DNA of 64,000 bases. It comes from a virus. Shown one piece after another: positions 40,850 through 47,559 of the stretch. Under the pieces are notes generated by a model, which worked only from the letters and a program-made list of their open reading frames with translations, had not been told where the DNA came from and did no database searches. The first letter of the stretch is position 1. Every line of letters begins with the position of its first letter. The position numbers and the translations under genes are program-made. Location of the stretch: the IMG/VR virus record IMGVR_UViG_3300042544_003310, positions 159,008 to 223,007 of that record; one strand, given 5' to 3'.

Positions 40850-40877
40850 TTGACATCTAAACACTTCTCTGTATAGT
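40850..40877 (+). promoter_or_regulatory. Sigma-70 promoter
   Basis: TTGACA, 16 nt, TATAGT, one base after the pyrB stop. It drives 40904 and 41248. Confidence 0.82.
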
Positions 40878-40903
40878 GCGCTTGAATCCGCAAAGAGGCA
40901 ACT

Positions 40904-41251
40904 ATGTTTGGCTTCATGAAAAGTTGGTTTACTCAGCCGTCTCTGTCCGTCAGATCCGCCCAGGATCTCAGCTACTTAGAGCTAATTGAAGAACTGCGAA
41001 CCAGGGATGATATTGAAATCTTTGCCCGCTTGCGGTTTCGAGATCAGTGGGTGAAGAATTTTCACGAGAAAAATCCTGGTGCAAAAGTTCCAAGTGGTTT
41101 CCTCATGAGGTTTGGTGCACTGGACAGAGTGGCCTCAGAACGCATGCTGAAACTGATGAACGAACTCAGAGTCATGCGTGAGCTACCAGAAATCAGCCAT
41201 GAAAAGCTGGAGAAGCACCTTGCGGGCTCCTATCCAAAGAGCATGCGATGA
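40904..41251 (+). CDS. Hypothetical helical protein (115 aa)
   Basis: 115 residues with an AGAGGCAAC ribosome site. Helical and basic: LSYLELIEELRTRDDIEIFA, then SERMLKLMNELRVMRELPEI. Not recognised. It overlaps the next gene by 4 nt (ATGA). Confidence 0.65.
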   Translation: MFGFMKSWFTQPSLSVRSAQDLSYLELIEELRTRDDIEIFARLRFRDQWVKNFHEKNPGAKVPSGFLMRFGALDRVASERMLKLMNELRVMRELPEISHEKLEKHLAGSYPKSMR

Positions 41252-41424
41252 ACCAATTGATCGAGTTGAGTTTTTTCCTGCCCGAAATGGTTCTTTTTGG
41301 GGCAGGGCTATACACTTGGTATCATCTTTTCACCTCCATTGGAAAGTGGAGCTGGAAGCGAGTGGCTCTATACCTCTACGGTGCAGCTTGTGTCTACAGC
41401 CTTTGGATCATGGGTTACCAATAG
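41248..41424 (+). CDS. Small membrane protein (58 aa)
   Basis: 58 residues with two hydrophobic stretches: IELSFFLPEMVLFGAGLYTW (about residues 5-24) and VALYLYGAACVYSLWIMGY (about 39-57), joined by a short basic loop with WKWSWKR-like residues. Likely a two-helix host-membrane protein, translated by coupling from 40904. Function unknown. Confidence 0.6.
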   Translation: MNQLIELSFFLPEMVLFGAGLYTWYHLFTSIGKWSWKRVALYLYGAACVYSLWIMGYQ

Positions 41425-41428
41425 CTGG

Positions 41429-41456
41429 TTGACATGCCATCAAAAGCTGCTATATT
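41429..41456 (+). promoter_or_regulatory. Sigma-70 promoter
   Basis: TTGACA, 16 nt, TATATT with TGC. It drives the 41483-43311 unit. Confidence 0.82.
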
Positions 41457-41482
41457 GGCGGGGTAGAGCACGGAGACAGTAG

Positions 41483-42205
41483 ATGAGCAACTGGAAGGTA
41501 GAACCTGCTGCACCGCACACGGTGGAAGGCATGATCTGCTCTCTTGCAGGCGTGTGCGACGGTGCAAGGCAGCATGACCAACAAGGGTTTTCTGGTGCAG
41601 ACACTGAGTTTGGCCACAGCTTGGCCAATCGTGCTCAGCAAGGTAGGCCCTTCACGCTGAAGCAAGCGCAGGCTGCATTGAAGCTCGTGAACAAATACCG
41701 CCGACAAATTGGTGGGACGGACTTTGTGAAAGCGTTCCTGGAACAGCCAGTGTTCAAGCTTGCACCGCTGGATCCCAACGCAGCAGTTGGCAACCTCGAA
41801 GGCAGGCATCACAATCCGCGGCGTATCATCAGCGAACAGAAGACTGCGGTGTTCCACTTCCCTTACAATCCGGACTTGGTGGCTGCGCTGAAGATGGTCC
41901 GAGGCGAGCACAAGGGCGAAAAGTATCGGGCACAGTGGGAGCCCTCCCGCAAGGTTTGGTTGTGCCCTGTGAACGAAAGCAGCATCTGGAGCATCATGGA
42001 TGTTGCAGATAAGTTTGAGTTTGAGGTGGAAGATCGTTTCACCACTTACTTGGAGCGTGTGCGAGAAAAGACGGAAGAAAGTCGAGTTCATCTCATGCTG
42101 ACAGGCGGCCAGCATGTGACATTGGCAGGCGACACACTGATTGTGTCGGTTGACGACGCTGCCATTCTCAAGGAGATCGAAGATGAGCTCAACACTGACG
42201 CCTGA
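41483..42205 (+). CDS. HARP-like accessory protein to the SNF2 helicase
   Basis: 240 residues. The N-terminus LAGVCDGARQHDQQGFSGAD followed by FTLKQAQAALKLVNKYRRQI is a segment I recall at the start of phage SNF2-type helicases. The middle AALKMVRGEHKGEKYRAQWE followed by VWLCPVNESS resembles the HARP domain (strand, R-W-x-x-x-x-x-x-W) of SMARCAL1-type annealing helicases. The ATPase motor is encoded separately at 43372. The two could form a split enzyme for fork repair or annealing; this pairing is inferred. Confidence 0.65.
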   Translation: MSNWKVEPAAPHTVEGMICSLAGVCDGARQHDQQGFSGADTEFGHSLANRAQQGRPFTLKQAQAALKLVNKYRRQIGGTDFVKAFLEQPVFKLAPLDPNAAVGNLEGRHHNPRRIISEQKTAVFHFPYNPDLVAALKMVRGEHKGEKYRAQWEPSRKVWLCPVNESSIWSIMDVADKFEFEVEDRFTTYLERVREKTEESRVHLMLTGGQHVTLAGDTLIVSVDDAAILKEIEDELNTDA

Positions 42206-42464
42206 TTGGATTGACAGAGACCTACTGGCAGAGGCATTTCGAGAGATGCCTACCCCACATGGTGCCACCTTCGACGATGGCCGCCGCTGGTGTGGACGGT
42301 GTGAGAAGCCTGTGCTCACATGTGAGGCAGTGGTTGGGGATGGTTGGGCTGACAAGATCTGTCAGCGTTGCACCAGCATCTGGCCCGAGTTCAGCGACCT
42401 CTACCAGCTGCAACTGCTGATGGCGGATGAGGATGAAGATTATTTTCCGGATACTATGCATTGA
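42183..42464 (+). CDS. Zinc-ribbon protein (93 aa)
   Basis: 93 residues from the ATG at 42183, inside the previous gene's end, with GGAGATC upstream. WCGRCEKPVLTCEAV then KICQRCTSIW gives two CxxC pairs about 25 residues apart, a zinc ribbon, followed by an acidic tail (MADEDEDYFPD). It may bind nucleic acid. The next gene starts at an overlapping TTG. Confidence 0.7.
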   Translation: MSSTLTPDWIDRDLLAEAFREMPTPHGATFDDGRRWCGRCEKPVLTCEAVVGDGWADKICQRCTSIWPEFSDLYQLQLLMADEDEDYFPDTMH

Positions 42465-42742
42465 CGCTGACAGCTCTAGACCAAATTCAATTCCCTCTCA
42501 ATCTGCTCAAAACCCGTGACGCTGATCAGTGGCCCTATATGATTGAGGTTTTAGACGTGCCCAATATTACTTTGAAAAGAAACCAAACACTGGGGCTACA
42601 GCTTTTTGGCACTCCTGATGCAGAGAGTTGCAGCAGCCGATGGTCATGGCATGCCATCAGCATCCATAATTTCTCATGTGTGAGGTTTTGGTTCCGGTCC
42701 AAGGATGACTTGACACAATTTGCGTTGATGATGGAAAGGTAG
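42461..42742 (+). CDS. Small protein of the F-x-F / L-x-W family (93 aa)
   Basis: 93 residues from TTG 42461, which overlaps the previous stop (TTGA). The C-terminus SSRWSWHAISIHNF, then FWFRSKDDLTQFALMM resembles 45218 (SSRWSYRSL, SFRSQEDASLFALLW), 44966 and 31158. The family may adopt a small alpha/beta fold; its role is unknown. No ATG start fits better. Confidence 0.6.
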   Translation: MTLTALDQIQFPLNLLKTRDADQWPYMIEVLDVPNITLKRNQTLGLQLFGTPDAESCSSRWSWHAISIHNFSCVRFWFRSKDDLTQFALMMER

Positions 42743-42745
42743 AAT

Positions 42746-43117
42746 ATGGGTATCGAAGATCTCAAGGGCATCACTCTGCTCAACATTGAGCTTGAACGCG
42801 AGCCAGACCAGCTCATGTTTTACAGCGAGTGCGGGCGTAGGTGGCGAATGTGGCACTGTCAAGACTGCTGTGAGAATGTTGTCCTCCAAGACATCATTGG
42901 CGAGCTAAGTGACCTCGTTGGTGCGCCTATTCTTGTGGCTGAGGAGCGTGTGAATGGAAGCGAGACTGAATGGGGGCACGAGACCTGGACATTTTCCGAA
43001 CTAGCTACCATCAAGGGCAGCGTGACACTGAGATGGCTGGGTGAGAGCAACGGCTACTACAGCGAAGCAGTGGATTTTGAACAGTTGATGAGTGTAGAGG
43101 AGAGTCTCCGAGCATGA
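42746..43117 (+). CDS. DUF7448-like conserved phage protein
   Basis: 123 residues. The core MWHCQDCCENVVLQDIIGEL (about residues 35-54), then PILVAEERV, WTFSELATIKGSVTLRWLGE and SNGYYSEAV is a pattern I associate with DUF7448, found in many phages. The two cysteines of QDCC stand out. Function unknown. It overlaps the next start by 4 nt. Confidence 0.8.
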   Translation: MGIEDLKGITLLNIELEREPDQLMFYSECGRRWRMWHCQDCCENVVLQDIIGELSDLVGAPILVAEERVNGSETEWGHETWTFSELATIKGSVTLRWLGESNGYYSEAVDFEQLMSVEESLRA

Positions 43118-43311
43118 GCAGCTACCTAGTGATCCGTCAAGACGACAACGGTGTGTGCACAATTTTGGCCGACAAGCTCAGTGAGCACGAAAGCCGGCGC
43201 TTGGTTGAGATGATGACCAAGCGTGGACACAAGGCCACTTACTTTGCCCAACTATATCTCAACCCTCATCAGCGCCAGCAGATTCTCATCACTCATCATG
43301 TGAATCTCTAG
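43114..43311 (+). CDS. Hypothetical small protein (65 aa)
   Basis: 65 residues, coupled by ATGA. SSYLVIRQDDNGVCTILADK, then a helix (SEHESRRLVEMMTKRGH) and a final strand. Not recognised. Confidence 0.6.
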   Translation: MSSYLVIRQDDNGVCTILADKLSEHESRRLVEMMTKRGHKATYFAQLYLNPHQRQQILITHHVNL

Positions 43312-43319
43312 ATTTAGGA

Positions 43320-43347
43320 TTGACCATCCCTTCAAACCTGCTACAAT
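43320..43347 (+). promoter_or_regulatory. Sigma-70 promoter
   Basis: TTGACC, 16 nt, TACAAT with TGC. It drives the helicase gene. Confidence 0.78.
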
Positions 43348-43371
43348 GCAGGGGTAGGAAGGAGAGCTTAC

Positions 43372-44979
43372 ATGTTGACTGTTCCAGCCTCGATTGAGAA
43401 TGCTCGCAAGGTGCTGCGACTCAGCACCAAGCACAACCTCAAGGTTGATCCCCGAGTTGAAGCTTTCTTGAACAGCATCCCTCGGGTCACCCAGCTGGAA
43501 GGTTTCAACTTCAAGCTGAAGCCTTACCAGGCAGAGGCTGTTGCGTGGTTGGAGAGCCAGCTGGGAGTTGGACTGTTGGCTGAAGAACAGGGACTGGGAA
43601 AGACCGTTGAGGTTATGGCCTACGCCCACAAGAATCAGCTGTTTCCTATGATGGTAGTGCTGCCCAATACTCTTAAGTTGAATTGGCGGAATGAAATCAT
43701 CGCGATGACTGGCACTCGGTACCAAATCAATGTGGTGGGCACTTCCTACAGCAAGCGTGCCACTGCTGAGCGAGCTGCTCGGCATCCCAATGTCATCTAC
43801 AGCAAGCGGCCCACAGCCGGTTGCGACATCTACCTTGTGAACTACGACATCCTCAGTAGCAACCTCGACGACATCGAGGCATTGAATCTCAAGTTCATGG
43901 CGGTGGATGAGAGCCACAAGATCAAGAATCCCAGTGCCAAGCGCACACAGGCTTACATGCGGCTAGCTACTGGTGAGGTGGAGGAAAAGCTCAAGGGCGG
44001 TGTGCGCAAGACTCACAAGGTCAGCAAGCCTGTGCCGCGTGTGGTTCTGATTTCAGGCACTCCAATGGTAAACAGGCCGGCAGAGCTGTGGAGCACTGTC
44101 AGGAGCTTGGCCAGCTATGTGCCGCAGTTCAGCACTTGGAACAAGTTCGCATGGCGCTTCTGCAACCCGGTGAATAACGGGCATGGTTGGAACTTCGGTG
44201 GCAGCTCGAACATGGATGAACTGCACCAGCTGCTGACAAGCCACCTCATGCTGCGTCGCTTGAAGCGGGACGTGCTGAAGGAGCTGCCGCCCAAGGTGTA
44301 TCAGGTTATCCCACTGGAGTTTGACCGTGCGGAGTATGACAGCGTAGAGCGAGCCTTCAAGGGAATTGATTGGAAAGCTGGCCTTGAGACTATGATCCGC
44401 TTGGGCAGCAATGCTCCCAAGAGCGATGAGCGCATTGTTGCGATGCAGAAGCTGCGTGAGGTGGCTGCGCTCAGCAAGCTCGCCAGCACTGTAGAGTGGA
44501 TTCGAGATTATACTGAAAACGGCGAGAAGCTGGTGGTGTTTGCCCACAACCGGGCGGTGATTGACCATATCCAAGGTGCGCTAGCTGCGGACCAGGAGTG
44601 GGGCGGAAAGGTTGGAGTTATCTACGGTGGGGTCAGCAACGAAGAGCGTGCACAGGCTGTTGAGGCTTTTCAGAATGATCCCAAGACCCGAGTGATTTTG
44701 GTTAGCATCTCTGCTGGTGGTTTTGGCCTTACCCTTACGGCTGCAAATGCGGTGGCGTTTGTGCAGACGCCGTGGAGCCCTGGAGAAATTCAGCAGTGTG
44801 CAGACCGTGTGCACCGCATTGGTCAAACTAGCGACCAGGTTACGATTTTCAACTTGGTGGCTGAAAATACTATCGAAGAGATGATGGCAGACATGCTGTT
44901 CAGCAAGGGGCAGGTGCTGGATGCGGGATTGGATGGTGGGGCTGTGGTGAACACAGTGGACTTGCGTGCAGCGGGTTAA
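43372..44979 (+). CDS. SNF2-family DNA helicase/translocase, SMARCAL1-like
   Basis: 535 residues covering both RecA-like lobes. Motif I EEQGLGKT (71-78), motif Ia-like VVLPNTLKLNW, motif II DESH (179-182), motif III VLISGTPMVNRPAEL, and motif VI QCADRVHRIGQT (about residues 481-492) are intact. The short form without extra domains resembles SMARCAL1/HARP annealing helicases and occupies the role of T4 UvsW-type recombination helicases. The HARP-like part is encoded at 41483. It should be cytoplasmic, acting on forks or recombination intermediates. Confidence 0.92.
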   Translation: MLTVPASIENARKVLRLSTKHNLKVDPRVEAFLNSIPRVTQLEGFNFKLKPYQAEAVAWLESQLGVGLLAEEQGLGKTVEVMAYAHKNQLFPMMVVLPNTLKLNWRNEIIAMTGTRYQINVVGTSYSKRATAERAARHPNVIYSKRPTAGCDIYLVNYDILSSNLDDIEALNLKFMAVDESHKIKNPSAKRTQAYMRLATGEVEEKLKGGVRKTHKVSKPVPRVVLISGTPMVNRPAELWSTVRSLASYVPQFSTWNKFAWRFCNPVNNGHGWNFGGSSNMDELHQLLTSHLMLRRLKRDVLKELPPKVYQVIPLEFDRAEYDSVERAFKGIDWKAGLETMIRLGSNAPKSDERIVAMQKLREVAALSKLASTVEWIRDYTENGEKLVVFAHNRAVIDHIQGALAADQEWGGKVGVIYGGVSNEERAQAVEAFQNDPKTRVILVSISAGGFGLTLTAANAVAFVQTPWSPGEIQQCADRVHRIGQTSDQVTIFNLVAENTIEEMMADMLFSKGQVLDAGLDGGAVVNTVDLRAAG

Positions 44980-45214
44980 CCGGGATCTGGAAGCGGACTA
45001 CAGCCAGTGGCACGAGGTGCCTATTGAGGCAGACAACCCAGTGCCTTTGCCCCATCTTTTGGACGTGTTGGGCGAGCTGCGATGGAGTTGGCTGAAGAAG
45101 ACACCTGGAGGCAGCTACTGGCTCCAGTGGCACAGTGGGGTCAACCCCAAACGATATCAACTGGTGTTTGAGCGTGAAGAAGATGCTCTGCTGTTCAGGT
45201 TGACGTGGACCTAG
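44966..45214 (+). CDS. Small protein of the F-x-F / L-T-W family (82 aa)
   Basis: 82 residues from GTG 44966, overlapping the helicase end by 14 nt. LRWSWLKKTPGGSYWLQWHS, then YQLVFEREEDALLFRLTWT matches the C-terminal pattern of 31158, 42461 and 45218. Translational coupling to the helicase is likely. Confidence 0.65.
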   Translation: MQRVNRDLEADYSQWHEVPIEADNPVPLPHLLDVLGELRWSWLKKTPGGSYWLQWHSGVNPKRYQLVFEREEDALLFRLTWT

Positions 45215-45217
45215 CGC

Positions 45218-45460
45218 ATGTATGAGACCACAGTCTTGCCTCAATGGCCACATATGGTAGTGCTGGAAGGCATGTCTCTTGCTGAGCACGAAAACATGCT
45301 GCTGTGGTTGATAGATACCTTGGGCCAACCGGACTTTTTCAAAGCAAGTAGCCGATGGAGCTATCGTTCTCTGTCATCTCACCAACATTATGAAAAAATT
45401 TGGGTGAGCTTTCGGAGCCAAGAGGATGCCAGCTTGTTTGCCCTCTTGTGGGGAAGGTAG
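45218..45460 (+). CDS. Small protein of the F-x-F / L-x-W family (80 aa)
   Basis: 80 residues, 3 nt after the previous gene. LPQWPHMVVLEGMSL, SSRWSYRSLSS and WVSFRSQEDASLFALLWGR. Adjacent tandem relative of 44966. Function unknown. Last gene of the early/middle block. Confidence 0.65.
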   Translation: MYETTVLPQWPHMVVLEGMSLAEHENMLLWLIDTLGQPDFFKASSRWSYRSLSSHQHYEKIWVSFRSQEDASLFALLWGR

Positions 45461-45464
45461 CATA

Positions 45465-45493
45465 TTGACAACCTTTGGGGTTTCTGATACGCT
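45465..45493 (+). promoter_or_regulatory. Possible weak promoter
   Basis: TTGACA with TACGCT 17 nt later. The -10 is poor, so this is tentative. It lies 7 nt before the glycosyltransferase-like gene. Confidence 0.3.
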
Positions 45494-45499
45494 TTAAGT

Positions 45500-46165
45500 A
45501 TGACACTTGATTATTCCATTTGGCTTATTTCACAAAATTTTGACGATTTACAATTTGCCAACAGCAAATTACAAAACAATACAGTGAATTGGTTCAATGG
45601 CAGCAATTATCCCAGTTTTTCCCTGCTGGTGAACGATTGTGTTCACCAGAGTCCTACAGAAACAACTATCATACTTTGTAATCGCGTTGCCCCCTCTGAC
45701 GAAAATATTCAATTGATTTTACAAAAGCTGGATGAAGGGTTTGCCTTTGTGGCGTTGTATGATTTCCGTTTTTTTGGTATCAAAAAGGAATTGTTTAGGC
45801 AAATAGGTGGCTTGGACGAGAAGTTTCCTGGAGGCTTTGAAGACGATGATTTCATATTGCGATTGATTGGCAACAATCTAGCCTGCTATATTACACAAGA
45901 GGCTGAGTATTTCTGGGCCCCCAGCACTTGGGCCCCTTCAGGACAATATCTTGGCATAAGCTATTTTCAAGAAAAATGGATCAGTTGGCCGGATGCAGTC
46001 AACACAACTGAGATGTATAAAAGATTGCCCGACAGTTTTAAACAACGAGATTGGGGACCCAGGACGCCAGGTGAGTTCTTGTCATGCAAGGAACACAGCT
46101 ATGTTCAGTCTTGGTTATGCAAGTATTTTTACTTGAACTCAATCAGGAAAATTTGTGATTTTTAA
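45500..46165 (+). CDS. Glycosyltransferase (GT2/GT-A)-like protein
   Basis: 221 residues. FRFFGIKKELFRQIGGLDEK followed by FPGGFEDDDFILRL (about residues 90-123) is the galactosyltransferase C-terminal / GT-A acceptor-site pattern, with the E-D-D-D acidic cluster. The N-terminal nucleotide-binding half is short and lacks a clear DxD, so the enzyme may be reduced or use another donor site. A role in glycosylating DNA, virion or host surface is possible. Codons are A+T-rich like the late genes. Confidence 0.7.
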   Translation: MTLDYSIWLISQNFDDLQFANSKLQNNTVNWFNGSNYPSFSLLVNDCVHQSPTETTIILCNRVAPSDENIQLILQKLDEGFAFVALYDFRFFGIKKELFRQIGGLDEKFPGGFEDDDFILRLIGNNLACYITQEAEYFWAPSTWAPSGQYLGISYFQEKWISWPDAVNTTEMYKRLPDSFKQRDWGPRTPGEFLSCKEHSYVQSWLCKYFYLNSIRKICDF

Positions 46166-46323
46166 GATATGTTATGCCTCTACATACAGGCCGGTGGCAT
46201 ACCAACCAGTGACATGTGAACTACTACGCCCTAAAGGCACCTAGCTTTCCGCGGCAGATTGTAACTAGCCATGTATTGAAATTCATACCTCCTTTTAATT
46301 TTTTCCAAGAGTGATTGTCAATT

Positions 46324-46329
46324 TAAATA
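46324..46329 (+). promoter_or_regulatory. Late promoter-like element before the 46336 gene
   Basis: TAAATA followed by AGTGTT and ATG, nearly identical to the element at gp25. It is at the end of a 170-base gap (46166-46335) in which no gene or clear hairpin was seen. Confidence 0.55.
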
Positions 46330-46335
46330 AGTGTT

Positions 46336-47559
46336 ATGAATCAACCAATAGATCCTTGCCAGGGCGTGAGCCTCACAGTTACATTTCCAAAGTTTGAATG
46401 CACTGATGGTGTATTACCCAATTTCAACAATCTTGATGAGTTTGGCCGAGGGCTAGGCAGCATACCAGGGCAATTGGGTCAGATAGCTCAATGCACTGTT
46501 ACTGCCACAGCCAAACAAATTTCGGATGCAATAGACAGTTTACTGAAATTATTTGACAAAACCTTTGGGACCACACTAGGCAGCGTGGACAATCCTGTGT
46601 ACGGCCCTAACCTCAAAGTCCCAGAACAAGAAATGGGTGTACGACTGCGAGCACTGTTTAATGAGTTCAAACTCTATTTGGAACTCAAGTTATTGGACAT
46701 TTTGGGCAGGATTATTCCCAACTTGAGCTTTTTGAATATACCGTTGCCGTTCCTGCCCAACTGTACAGTGCGTGATCTTCTTAGTGCAGAGGGTAGAGCT
46801 AAAATAAGAGCTGCAATTGGCGCTCGCCAAGATCAAATAGCAAAAGCCTTGGGCCTACCTTGGAATATCACATTTGATGGAACATTGGGTTTGAAGAACG
46901 ATGAAATGCGCCAACAAAGCCTAATCAGTAGAGTATGGAGTGAGTTCCACAAAGGTTTATTGAGCCTAATCAACAGAGGTTTCCGAGCACTAAGAGCTTT
47001 GACTGAACCGATCAAAAAAATTTGGCAAGCCCTGCGCTTACCAGACCTTCCCAATTTGGTGGCCCTAAATTTTGAAGAGCTTTTCAATAGTGTGTGGCAA
47101 CCCATCAAAGACTTGGCCATCAGTGCTAATGAAAAAATGCAGCGCATGATTGATTACTTTCTTGAGTTTGATATAAAAAACTTTTTGGACAAGGCATTTA
47201 GTCCCTTGTTGAAATTCATAGCTTGGCCTTTTCCCACAAAAGTCAAACAGCTTCTCAAAATATCTGACCCACCCAAAGATCTCAATCTTGAGAGCAAGGA
47301 AACCCGCTTCAACAGCATAATGCAGGCTGTGAAAGACTTGTTTGAACAAATTCCTACTCTGATATTGGAACTGTGGATGAAGCTTGTCGTGGGGTTCTTC
47401 AAAGCTATCTTGAAGTTTGTTCCCATACTCAAAGAAATCTTCAAGTACATTCCCTTCACCTTCTGCACATTTATTGGGCTGGTGTTAAGTCCCATTTTGG
47501 GACTGGGAAGTGCAGTGGCTGGCCTTATTCCTCCTGGAATCTCAGTGCAACAAACTTAG
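46336..47559 (+). CDS. Predicted late structural-type protein (407 aa)
   Basis: Not recognised by motif. 407 residues with many amphipathic and hydrophobic segments (LYLELKLLDILGRIIPNLSF; LWMKLVVGFFKAILKFVPIL) and a glycine-rich hydrophobic C-terminus (LVLSPILGLGSAVAGLIPPG) that could insert in a membrane. Its TAAATA start and position tail-to-tail with the gp5-like spike gene suggest a virion or baseplate-associated protein, possibly membrane-interacting. The 3' end overlaps the spike gene by 4 nt. Confidence 0.6.
   Translation: MNQPIDPCQGVSLTVTFPKFECTDGVLPNFNNLDEFGRGLGSIPGQLGQIAQCTVTATAKQISDAIDSLLKLFDKTFGTTLGSVDNPVYGPNLKVPEQEMGVRLRALFNEFKLYLELKLLDILGRIIPNLSFLNIPLPFLPNCTVRDLLSAEGRAKIRAAIGARQDQIAKALGLPWNITFDGTLGLKNDEMRQQSLISRVWSEFHKGLLSLINRGFRALRALTEPIKKIWQALRLPDLPNLVALNFEELFNSVWQPIKDLAISANEKMQRMIDYFLEFDIKNFLDKAFSPLLKFIAWPFPTKVKQLLKISDPPKDLNLESKETRFNSIMQAVKDLFEQIPTLILELWMKLVVGFFKAILKFVPILKEIFKYIPFTFCTFIGLVLSPILGLGSAVAGLIPPGISVQQT

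Noticed and set aside
41450-42355. A 301-codon minus-strand frame
   Set aside because: It is antisense to the HARP-like gene and crosses the 41429 promoter region; no start signal.
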